In this document: positions 1 to 6,331 of the stretch, piece after piece
Layout: the number at the start of each line of letters is the position of its first letter
Numbering within the stretch: the first letter of the stretch is position 1
Assembly (NCBI GenBank): GCA_030037405.1
Contig: JASHRK010000271.1
Location: forward strand, 1 to 14,663
Origin: Acidimicrobiales bacterium
GTDB taxonomy: Bacteria; Actinomycetota; Acidimicrobiia; Acidimicrobiales; Bog-793
Direction: 5' to 3'
DNA length: 14,663 bases
The notes under the pieces: model-generated
Told to the model about the DNA's origin: nothing
Database searches by the model: none
What the model saw: only the letters and a program-made list of their open reading frames with translations
Position numbers and translations under genes: made by a program

Positions 1-893
1 GGGGTCGCCCATCGCAACATCTCTTCCACGGCCGAGGCGCCCAGCGTGTTGTAGTCACCCTGCAGCTTGCGGCGCTCGTCCGGCCACGCCGACAGGGCGA
101 TCATGGCATGAGCCGCTGTCGTGCTCGTCGTATCGCTGCCCCCTGTGATGATCACCCAGAACGTCGCCGCGACGTCGACGTCGCTGAGCCGCTCGCCGTC
201 GATGTCACTTTGCACTAATGCCGTGGTGAGGTCGTCGGCAGGAGTGGACCGCCGCCTGCGAGCAAGAGCCTTGGCGTACTCGACCACGCTCTGGATGGAT
301 GCAAGAGTCTCTTCGAAAGGCACATCGACCGAGAAGTGAACACCGGCATGCACAAGTCGCATCAGTTCGTCCTGCTCGGATCGCGGCACTCCCAGCATCG
401 TGCATATGACTCCGACCGGGAGAGGTGCCGCGAGGTCGGCGAAGAAGTCGCAGCTTCCGCGATGGGCGACGTTCTCGATGTGCCGGACGGTCTCGTCCGT
501 GATCCATCCTTCGATCTGTCGCATCATCTTCGGCGTGAACGTTCCCGAGACAAGGCGCCTGAGCTTCGTATGCGAAGGAGCGTCGAGCCCGACCCAACCG
601 TCGTTCAGGTACTGATCCTCGGCTGACAAGTTGTCGAAGATCATTACGCCTCTGCCGGAGCGGAACGTCTCGGTTTGCCGACTCACTTGCCTGACGCCCT
701 CATAGGACGTCACTGCCCAATAGCCTCTTGGCGGGCGTTCGGACAGAGGAGCCCAGGCAGTCGGCGGAGGCTGCCAGGAGACCGGAAGCTGCTGGCGGAG
801 AAGATCGAATGCAGCAAAGCGCTCGGTTCTCGGCCGAAGCCAGAACGCGGGATCCGAAAGGTCGACGGCTGTCGCGTCAACCCACGTGTTCAT
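1..893 (-). CDS. Cytochrome P450, N-terminal 297 codons (3' end cut by window edge)
   Basis: The open frame runs without a stop from ATG at 893 off the left edge. It encodes a bacterial soluble-type P450, a haem monooxygenase that needs ferredoxin or another redox partner. The C-helix region reads DAPSHTKLRRLVSGTFTP, the usual substrate-pocket and haem-propionate segment. The I-helix oxygen-activation motif is GGSDTTS, in place of the more usual AGxE/DTT. The K-helix ExxR is EMLR in VEEMLRWAT, just before the edge. The haem-cysteine loop, about 100 residues further on, lies outside the window, so function and integrity cannot be confirmed. There is no signal or membrane anchor, as expected for actinobacterial P450s. 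It is transcribed divergently from the sugar-gene set starting near 985, and the intervening region carries repressor-like half-sites, so it may share control with that set. The subfamily is unknown; the C-helix text recalls the actinobacterial CYP124/125/142 group, which is only an impression. Confidence 0.93.
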   Translation of the reverse strand, partial: MNTWVDATAVDLSDPAFWLRPRTERFAAFDLLRQQLPVSWQPPPTAWAPLSERPPRGYWAVTSYEGVRQVSRQTETFRSGRGVMIFDNLSAEDQYLNDGWVGLDAPSHTKLRRLVSGTFTPKMMRQIEGWITDETVRHIENVAHRGSCDFFADLAAPLPVGVICTMLGVPRSEQDELMRLVHAGVHFSVDVPFEETLASIQSVVEYAKALARRRRSTPADDLTTALVQSDIDGERLSDVDVAATFWVIITGGSDTTSTTAAHAMIALSAWPDERRKLQGDYNTLGASAVEEMLRWAT

Positions 894-905
894 GGATCCA
901 ATGTA

Positions 906-956
906 TAGACCAGTGGCCTAACTTTCCAGAGTATTGGTCTCTGCTGGTATTGACTG
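906..956. promoter_or_regulatory. Cluster of dre-like GntR/HutC operator half-sites between P450 and the plus-strand set
   Basis: The divergent gap holds TAGACCAGT (906-914), which equals one full arm of the DasR/NagR consensus A(G/C)TGGTCTAGACCA(G/C)T. It also holds TGGTCT (935-940), inverted relative to the first, and CTGGTATTGACTG (944-956). The last word recurs exactly, on the opposite strand, at 9884-9896 in front of the GntR gene. The matches are seen directly; the operator role is inferred from the family of the GntR protein in this window. A weak TATACA (907-902, minus) could serve as a P450 -10 box, but I see no good -35 for it. Confidence 0.55.
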
Positions 957-978
957 TCGGCACGTCCGGTCCTACCAT
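950..978 (+). promoter_or_regulatory. Promoter of the plus-strand sugar gene set
   Basis: TTGACT (950-955), a 17-base spacer and TACCAT (973-978) fit a housekeeping sigma promoter (TTGACA, 17, TAnnnT). Transcription should start near 984-986, where a GTG codon (985) opens the SBP-remnant frame. The -35 box lies inside the 13-base word shared with the GntR promoter, so a bound repressor would cover it. The layout is almost the same as the promoter at 9890-9862. Confidence 0.6.
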
Positions 979-984
979 CAACCG

Positions 985-1092
985 GTGGTCGTCGCCGATA
1001 CCACCATCGACCGATTCGGGATGGGGCTCCCATACATCCAGGCAACTAGCCTCCGCAACTTCGAGTTCAAGTGCTTTTGGGTCTCGAAGTGA
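985..1092 (+). pseudogene. C-terminal remnant of a family-5 solute-binding protein gene, possibly now a leader ORF
   Basis: The frame ending at TGA 1090-1092 closes with SLRNFEFKCFWVSK. The intact SBP at 6332-7936 closes with ALRNFEFKYFWFAK. Over the last 16 codons 38 of 48 bases match, including a seven-residue identical run. Upstream, TTID aligns with PTID of the intact protein if a four-residue gap is allowed; earlier sequence shows no likeness. The rest of the gene (about 500 codons, including the Tat signal) is gone, and the promoter at 950-978 is joined almost directly to the tail. A GTG at 985, at the predicted transcription start, would give a leaderless 35-codon ORF. Its TGA overlaps the GTG of the next gene (GTGA, 1089-1092), so it could still feed ribosomes into that gene. 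Confidence 0.75.
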
Positions 1093-2222
1093 GCCCTACG
1101 AGCGACAGGCGAGGGGTCGGAGTCGGCTTCCTCGGAAGCGGGTCCGTATTGTGGGCGTATCTCCGGGCGCTCGACCAACTGACGGTTCGCGGCCTCGCTT
1201 GGCAAGGGCCGATCTCCGCCCGGCGGCGCGAGACCTGGAGTGAGATCGAGCGTCGTAGGCCCGCGGTCAACCTGGTTCCAAAGGTCGCGGACGTGCTGTC
1301 GTCCGATGTCGATGTCGTCGTCATCATCACTCCGCCGGCGAGCCATGCCGAGCTCGCCATCGCGGCAATTGATGCAGGAAAGCATGTCCTCATCGAAAAG
1401 CCGATGGGTATGACCCGGGCGGAGGCGGAAAAGGTCCTTGCCCGAGCAACGGAACAGCGAGTACGTGTTGTTGCGGCGCCGTTCGTTCTCCTGGCCGCGA
1501 CGGTCCAGGCGCTCTGGCGAGTCGTCGCGGACGGAGAGCTCGGCGCGGTCCACTCCGTGAGAGCCATGTACGGCAACGCGGGACCGACATGGGCAAGGTG
1601 GTTCTTCGAGAGCGGTGTCGGACCGCTTGGCGACCTCGCCGTCTACAACCTGAAGACGCTCACGGCGATGTTCGGCCCGATCGAGACCGTCACTGCCATG
1701 GGCACCACGGCTGTCTTGTCGCGTGAAGTCGCTGGGTCGCGCATCGACGTAGGCGAGCCAGACACCTTCCACATCATCGTCCGTCACCGCTCAGGCACCA
1801 TCTCTTCGCTCATGACGAGCCACGCCGTCCAGCAATACCGGCGCCCTGGGATCGAGATCTACGGCACCGAAGGGACAGCGAACCTGCTCGGCGACGACCA
1901 CTCACCGGCCGGCCTCGAAGTCTGGACGAACGACGAGGGAAGCTGGCGGTTTACCCCGCCACCGGACGACACTTGGCACTGGACCGACGGGCTGCGGGAA
2001 CTCGTCACGTCGCTGAGCGCCTCGCGGGCCCCGTTCCAGGAGCTGCAGCAAGACCTGCACCTCATCGACGTCCTCGAAGCGATCCGCTTGTCAGCACGCG
2101 CCGGCGAGAGCGTCAGCGTTTCCTCGGTCTTCCCGGAGCTAGTTCCCCCCACCTCGGGCGCGGCGGCGAGCGGCCAGCAGCACGTGCACGATCGCAGCCG
2201 CCCACTAGACGAGCAGTTCTGA
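1089..2222 (+). CDS. Gfo/Idh/MocA family NAD(P)-dependent sugar dehydrogenase
   Basis: This is a 377-residue cytoplasmic oxidoreductase. The N-terminal Rossmann fold carries GVGVGFLGSGS (9-19). The family lysine motif is IEKP (102-105), and the C-terminal catalytic segment is GPLGDLAVYNL (178-188). In the last motif a tyrosine stands where many relatives have histidine, as in the glucose-fructose oxidoreductase branch (DxGxY), so this is a subfamily trait rather than damage. Members oxidise or reduce a hydroxyl of sugars, inositols or sugar acids; the substrate here is unknown. GTG 1089 was chosen because it sits just before the Rossmann strand and overlaps the stop of the upstream SBP remnant by four bases; the ATG at 1071 would only extend into that remnant. 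No clear Shine-Dalgarno is visible, which fits coupling. It is a distant paralogue of the dehydrogenase at 7946-9094. A bicupin gene follows 18 bases later. Confidence 0.88.
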   Translation: MSPTSDRRGVGVGFLGSGSVLWAYLRALDQLTVRGLAWQGPISARRRETWSEIERRRPAVNLVPKVADVLSSDVDVVVIITPPASHAELAIAAIDAGKHVLIEKPMGMTRAEAEKVLARATEQRVRVVAAPFVLLAATVQALWRVVADGELGAVHSVRAMYGNAGPTWARWFFESGVGPLGDLAVYNLKTLTAMFGPIETVTAMGTTAVLSREVAGSRIDVGEPDTFHIIVRHRSGTISSLMTSHAVQQYRRPGIEIYGTEGTANLLGDDHSPAGLEVWTNDEGSWRFTPPPDDTWHWTDGLRELVTSLSASRAPFQELQQDLHLIDVLEAIRLSARAGESVSVSSVFPELVPPTSGAAASGQQHVHDRSRPLDEQF

Positions 2223-2240
2223 GTCCGTCAGGACAGCTGT

Positions 2241-3161
2241 ATGTCAGCCGAAGACTCCTCGATGGTGCCGCAAGACGGCACCGCGTCTGTACGTAAGGTG
2301 ACACGGTCGCCACGGCCGTCCTACGACGGACCGACCCCAATCCGAGCCGACGAGGTCGCCTTGCACCTCTGGGGCGATCCGGAGTCCGGAGAGGTTGCGG
2401 ACTGGATATACGTCTCGAATGACCGGATCCACCATCTCGTGTTCGGCCTGCCCCCTGGCAAGGCATTTCGTCACTCAGAGCACTTCCGCACGATCTTCGC
2501 CGCCGACGAGTTGCTGTACGTCCTCGCCGGCACGCTTGTCATCGCGAACCCGGAGATCGGCGAGGTGCACCGCCTCCGAGCGGGTGAGGCGGTCTTCTTC
2601 CGTCGTGATACCTGGCACCATGCGTTCAGCTTCGGCCCGGAGGCTCTCCGGGTCGTCGAGTTCTTCGCGCCCCCGCCAGCGACCGGAGCCTCGAGTGCCT
2701 ACTCCATGACGAAAGAGATGCTCACGGAATCGACATACCTCGACAAGCAATGGATCGGTTCCTGGCCGGCATCAAAGGCACGGCTCTCGGATGTGGCCTC
2801 TCTGCAGGTGGCGCGGGGAGACGACGACTTGCTGTGGGAGGTCGCAGGGCCGAACGGGGGTGCCATGATCGGTCTCTATGTCAGTACCGAGCACCTAAGT
2901 GCTGGCCGAGTCGTGATCCGTCCCGGCGGCCGCACCGGTGTCCGGGCTCACGGCGGAGACATGACTCTCCAGGTACTCTCCGGCCCCCTTTACGTGCTCC
3001 TGCCGGACGCGGAAGGACCGGAGGCGAACCGCTGGTCCGAGCTGAGGGAGGGGGACGGCTTCTTCGTGCCGATGGAGGTGCGGTACGAGTTGGTGAATAT
3101 GAGCGAGGGGGATGTCGAAGCTCTCTTCGCCGTCGCGCCGGTCTACTTGCCCTCCACGTGA
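2241..3161 (+). CDS. Bicupin-domain protein
   Basis: The 306-residue protein has two beta-barrel cupin halves. In the first, H78, H81 and E90 (in ADELLYVLAG) fill cupin motif 1 and H126/H127 (RRDTWHHAF) motif 2, so a metal site looks intact. In the second half (about 205-300), H237 and D240 precede MTLQVLSGPLYVLL, but motif 2 (GFFVPMEVRYEL) has no histidine, so this half probably binds metal poorly or not at all. Cupins include sugar isomerases, epimerases and small-molecule dioxygenases; placement between a MocA dehydrogenase and a SIS-ROK protein suggests a sugar or sugar-derived substrate, but the reaction is unknown. AGGA at 2229-2232 lies eight bases before ATG 2241, supporting that start. 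No signal peptide is seen. A 145-base gap follows. Confidence 0.85.
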   Translation: MSAEDSSMVPQDGTASVRKVTRSPRPSYDGPTPIRADEVALHLWGDPESGEVADWIYVSNDRIHHLVFGLPPGKAFRHSEHFRTIFAADELLYVLAGTLVIANPEIGEVHRLRAGEAVFFRRDTWHHAFSFGPEALRVVEFFAPPPATGASSAYSMTKEMLTESTYLDKQWIGSWPASKARLSDVASLQVARGDDDLLWEVAGPNGGAMIGLYVSTEHLSAGRVVIRPGGRTGVRAHGGDMTLQVLSGPLYVLLPDAEGPEANRWSELREGDGFFVPMEVRYELVNMSEGDVEALFAVAPVYLPST

Positions 3162-3306
3162 CCTCGGCCGCAGCTATCGACGTGAGTCAGCTGAACCTCT
3201 TTCTGGATGGTTCCCACTGCTGCGAGCGACACCATGGCGTTCGCAGCTGCCCACGGCATGGCGGCACTAGCCGACTGGCCGGGCGAAGAAGGGGAATGCC
3301 GCATCC
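3162..3306 (+). other. Gap between bicupin and SIS-ROK genes with a short unassigned frame
   Basis: This is the only sizeable gap inside the plus-strand set. It holds no clear promoter or hairpin. A 37-codon frame (ATG 3207 to TGA 3318-3320) overlaps the SIS-ROK start by 14 bases and contains SDTMAFAAAHGMAALADW, which faintly recalls the GAGDTF...A region near the end of PfkB-type sugar kinases. The likeness is too short to trust. It may be the decayed end of a lost gene, or chance. Confidence 0.35.
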
Positions 3307-5259
3307 GTGAAGTTCAGTGAGGCCATCGCGGCGCAGGGAGAGAACCTACGGGTATCTCGGACGCATGTGACGGAAGCCCTGCGCGGGACCGACCTGCAGA
3401 GGTTCCGTACGGGCCGTCTCCTCCTGACCGGCATGGGGGCAAGCTTGCACGCACTCGAGGCTGCATACGATGTGCTGCTCGTTCAAGGACGGCCAGTCAC
3501 GTGCCTTGGGGCTGACATGCTGACCGCAGTCGTAGGACGGTCGCACGACTCCCTCGTCGCGGTGAGCCAGATCGGAACGTCGATCGAGACGATCGAAGCC
3601 GTCAACCGTCGCGACGACGTGCCGTGCCTTGTGGTGACGAACGCACCGGAGTCCCCTCTCGCAGCTCTGGCCGATGCCGTCGTGCCGCTGGGCCTTCTCG
3701 GGGACAGCCCTGTGTACACCCTCGGGTATACCGGCACATTGCAGGCGCTGGGACTGCTCGTGGAGGCGCTCGGGACCGGCACATCTTCCGCCACCTGGGA
3801 CGAAATGCCCGCTCGGGTGGAAGGGTGTCTCGAGGAGGCCGCGAGTCTGATCAGCCGGCTCGTAGAGCGCATCGGCACACCGCGGGCGGTCGACTTTGTC
3901 GGCAGTGGCGCTCACCTGGCGGCCGCTCGAGAGGGAAGCCTGCTCGGCCGGGAAGCCTCGCGACTGCCGACCTCGTCGCACTCGACCCGTCAGTACCTCC
4001 ATGGTCCAATGGAACCTCTCGACAACCAGCAGCTCGCAGTCATCATCGGCGACGGCCGGGAGATCACCCTTGCCGCCGACGTCGCGCAGACCGGAGCTCA
4101 CGTTCTACTGATCACCACGGCTGACCCCCACCCGCAACCCGGCATCACGGTAGTGCGTCTTCCGCGTCTCACGCCGATCGAACTTGCCGTGCTCGAGATC
4201 CTTCCGATCCAGTTGCTCGTCGAGCAAACGGCTCGGCGTCAGGGGCTCACAGTGGAGGGCTTCCGTTATGAACAATCGGACACGAAGGCGAGAGACCCGA
4301 CGACACGGCACCGCGTTGGCGAGGCCGGGCGGTCACGACGCGGCGCGCTCGGGATTGACCTCGGCGGCAGCAAGTTAGCGGTTGCACTGGTTGCGGATCT
4401 CCGAGGTGAGACCCTCTTCTTCGACACCTGCCCGACGCCAAGCGGTGCCACGGCAGTGCTCGACGCGGCAGCCGACCTGGTGCGCTCGGCGACGGCGGCC
4501 GCAAAGGAGCTCGACGTCCAGGTTCTCGGAGTTGGAATCGGAGTCCCTGAGCTCGTCGATCGGGATGGTCACATCGTCAGCAATGCCGTGCTGCCGGAAC
4601 TGGATGACAACGAGCTCATAAAGCGATTCTCTGTCGTTGCTCCGACTGTCGTCGAGTCCGACGTGCGCGTCGCCGCTCTCGCCGAAGCACGGTGCGGCGC
4701 AGGGCGCAAATACCGTTCCTTCTGTTACATCAGCGTGGGCACCGGCATCAGCTACTCCTACGTCGAGAACGGGCTCGTGCTCGCAGGCGCTCGCGGAGTC
4801 GCCATCAGTCTCGGCAGCGCAGTCACCGCCGAGTGGGAGGTCGCTGGAGAACGTAGGTGTTGGGTGCTCGAAGAGATTGCTTCTGGCCCGGGAGTGTTGG
4901 CGAGGTACTTGGGGCTCGGGGGCACGCGTCACACTCCGGCCGAAGTGCTCGCTTCCTACGGTGATGAGGAGGCGGCCACGCAGGCCGTAGACGAGACGTC
5001 GAGGGCACTCGGCATAGGCGTAAGCCTCAGCGTCGACCTTCTCGATCCTGAGGCCGTAGTCGTCGGTGGAGGCCTCGGCACTGCCGGAGGAGCCTTCTGG
5101 GATCGCATGATCGAGTCCGCGCGAGAACATATCTACGCAGACGTCGCCCGCGACGTTCCAATCGTTCAGGCCGAACTCGGGCCGCGCTCCGCCGCCGTGG
5201 GGGCGGCGCTCGTCGGATGGGGTGGGAGCAACGCGCTCCGCCACCGACCGATGAGCTGA
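3307..5259 (+). CDS. SIS-ROK fusion: GlmS/AgaS-like sugar isomerase/deaminase fused to ROK-family kinase
   Basis: The 650-residue protein joins two enzymes. Residues 1-330 are a double SIS module: GMGAS (42-46), the sugar-phosphate loop SQIGTSIET (87-95), E209 and HGPM (232-235), which match the catalytic Glu and His regions of the GlmS isomerase half, and K327 in SDTKARDP, where GlmS has its catalytic C-tail lysine. There is no glutaminase domain. Residues 346-640 are a ROK fold: GIDLGGSK phosphate loop (349-356), catalytic-Asp segment VESDVRVAALAEA (D452), GTG (478-480) and VVVGGGLG (584-591). The ROK zinc motif CxCGxxGC is reduced to one cysteine (C518), and the GH zinc ligand is missing. 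SIS enzymes of this type deaminate, deglycate or isomerise (amino)sugar phosphates; ROK enzymes phosphorylate sugars, so one chain could do two consecutive steps. The start is GTG 3307, which aligns exactly with the paralogue at 5293-6312; a purine-rich AAGGGGA lies 13 or so bases upstream. The substrate is unknown. Confidence 0.88.
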   Translation: MKFSEAIAAQGENLRVSRTHVTEALRGTDLQRFRTGRLLLTGMGASLHALEAAYDVLLVQGRPVTCLGADMLTAVVGRSHDSLVAVSQIGTSIETIEAVNRRDDVPCLVVTNAPESPLAALADAVVPLGLLGDSPVYTLGYTGTLQALGLLVEALGTGTSSATWDEMPARVEGCLEEAASLISRLVERIGTPRAVDFVGSGAHLAAAREGSLLGREASRLPTSSHSTRQYLHGPMEPLDNQQLAVIIGDGREITLAADVAQTGAHVLLITTADPHPQPGITVVRLPRLTPIELAVLEILPIQLLVEQTARRQGLTVEGFRYEQSDTKARDPTTRHRVGEAGRSRRGALGIDLGGSKLAVALVADLRGETLFFDTCPTPSGATAVLDAAADLVRSATAAAKELDVQVLGVGIGVPELVDRDGHIVSNAVLPELDDNELIKRFSVVAPTVVESDVRVAALAEARCGAGRKYRSFCYISVGTGISYSYVENGLVLAGARGVAISLGSAVTAEWEVAGERRCWVLEEIASGPGVLARYLGLGGTRHTPAEVLASYGDEEAATQAVDETSRALGIGVSLSVDLLDPEAVVVGGGLGTAGGAFWDRMIESAREHIYADVARDVPIVQAELGPRSAAVGAALVGWGGSNALRHRPMS

Positions 5260-5317
5260 CCTTCGCCCGTTTCGGCGTTCAGTCCGGCGCTCTCAAGGGG
5301 CGACACTCTTCGTGTCG
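5260..5317. terminator. Convergent junction; short hairpin at 5301-5317 that may terminate one or both sets
   Basis: Only 33 bases separate the stops of the SIS-ROK gene (5259) and the stand-alone SIS gene (5293). The best structure nearby is CGACAC-TCTTC-GTGTCG (5301-5317), a six-pair stem lying inside the last codons of the minus gene and downstream of the plus gene. No T-run follows on either strand, so this is a weak candidate at best. Confidence 0.25.
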
Positions 5318-6312
5318 AGCTGTTCGTAGCGAAAGCCGTCGATGGCCAGGCCCTGGCGCGCGGCTAGCTCGCCTGCCAGCAGCTGGAGAGGAAGTATCTC
5401 GAGCACGGACAGGGGCAGTTGGAGTAGGGGCGGTAGTCGTAGCACGGTGAGCCCAGCGCGAGGCCCGACGTCCGCAGTCGTTACGAGCAGTGCCTCGGCG
5501 CCCGTCCGTGCGACATCGAGAGCGAGCTCCACCTCCCGACCGTCTCCCACGAGCACCGCAAGGAGGCCAGCCCCGAGTGACTCCATCGGCCCGTGAAGGT
5601 ACTGACGCGTGCTGTGGGCTGCCGTCGGGATGCGACTGGCCTCACGAAGGATGAGGGCGCCCTCCTGCGCAGCCGCCACGTGAGTGCCGGCGCCGACAAG
5701 GTCCACGCCAGCGGGTATACCGATAACGTCTGCCAAGGCGGAGATGGGGCGCATCGTGTCGCTGATGAGCCCTTCGACAAGACCTGGGAGCTGGGTCCAC
5801 GCGTCGTCCATAGGCACGCCCTCGAGCGCAGCCCGGAGGAGACCAAGGGCCTGGAGAGTCGCCGTGTACCCGAGGGTGTAAACAGCACTGTCGCCGAGAA
5901 GCCCGAGCGGGACGACCGCGTCGGCCAGCCCGGCAACAGGAGAGTCGACCGCGTTCGTCACAACGAGTCGCGGGAGTGTCGCGACGGTCGCCAGCGCGGC
6001 GAGCGTCTCGGTGCTGGTCCCGGCTTGCGAGACGGCAACGACGGCGTCACACAACCCGGTGGCAGCCACGGTGGCGAGATCACTCGCATCGACGGCGACG
6101 ACTCGCCACCCCCCGTCGAGGTAGTCCGCGGCCGCGGCTGACAGGGCGTGCGAACTTGCACCCATGCCGGCGAGGGCGAGCGAGCGGTGCCTCCAGGGGT
6201 TCAGGTCGACCTCGGCAAGTGCTGCCTCCACGACCGGTCGCGACCGGCGGAGGTTGTTGCCTTGCGCAGCGACGGCTTCCTGATATCGCATCGGTCTGCC
6301 GTCGAGGCTCAT
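5293..6312 (-). CDS. Stand-alone double-SIS sugar isomerase/deaminase (GlmS/AgaS-like)
   Basis: This 339-residue protein is a paralogue of the SIS half of the fusion at 3307-5259, with long identical runs such as DAVVPLGLLGDS and STRQYLHGPME. Its motifs are GMGAS (49-53), SQAGTSTET (95-103), E217 and HGPM (240-243), and it ends FRYEQLDTKSVAP, where the TKSV resembles the AKSV catalytic tail of GlmS. It stops exactly where its paralogue runs on into the ROK domain. Family members act on phosphorylated (amino)sugars in the cytoplasm: deaminases such as NagB-II, AgaS, and fructosamine-6-phosphate deglycase FrlB. Nineteen bases separate it from the SBP gene upstream. ATG 6312 was chosen because AGGCGG precedes it; the ATG at 6291 aligns with the GTG start of the paralogue and remains possible. 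A perfect palindrome encloses the ribosome-binding site. Confidence 0.88.
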   Translation of the reverse strand: MSLDGRPMRYQEAVAAQGNNLRRSRPVVEAALAEVDLNPWRHRSLALAGMGASSHALSAAAADYLDGGWRVVAVDASDLATVAATGLCDAVVAVSQAGTSTETLAALATVATLPRLVVTNAVDSPVAGLADAVVPLGLLGDSAVYTLGYTATLQALGLLRAALEGVPMDDAWTQLPGLVEGLISDTMRPISALADVIGIPAGVDLVGAGTHVAAAQEGALILREASRIPTAAHSTRQYLHGPMESLGAGLLAVLVGDGREVELALDVARTGAEALLVTTADVGPRAGLTVLRLPPLLQLPLSVLEILPLQLLAGELAARQGLAIDGFRYEQLDTKSVAP

Positions 6313-6313
6313 G

Positions 6314-6327
6314 GGCGGTGCACCGCC
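6314..6327 (-). promoter_or_regulatory. Palindrome over the ribosome-binding site of the stand-alone SIS gene
   Basis: GGCGGTGCACCGCC is a perfect 14-base palindrome filling most of the gap between the SBP stop (6332) and the SIS start (6312). In RNA it can fold as GGCGG-UGCA-CCGCC, ending one base before the ATG. The SD-like AGGCGG lies in its 5' arm. It could lower SIS translation relative to SBP, stabilise the SBP message, or act as a DNA-binding site. If the ATG at 6291 is the true start, the hairpin lies further from it and the sequestering idea weakens. Confidence 0.5.
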
Positions 6328-6331
6328 TGGG

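Noticed and set aside
978..1787. 269-codon frame on the minus strand
   Set aside because: Antisense to the MocA dehydrogenase, with Arg/Asp-rich text and no family likeness; its N-LNSKLR segment is just the reverse strand of the SBP tail remnant.
1089..2222. Tyrosine instead of histidine in the catalytic motif of the first MocA dehydrogenase taken as an inactivating change
   Set aside because: The DxGxY form is normal in the glucose-fructose oxidoreductase branch of the family.
2750..3310. 186-codon plus frame overlapping the bicupin gene, whose stop touches the GTG at 3307
   Set aside because: Arg/Gly/Pro-rich shadow of the second cupin half; no recognisable domain, and the bicupin frame is clearly the real one.
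4375..5244. 289-codon frame on the minus strand inside the SIS-ROK gene
   Set aside because: A shadow frame caused by high GC; the plus-strand ROK motifs are clear and continuous.
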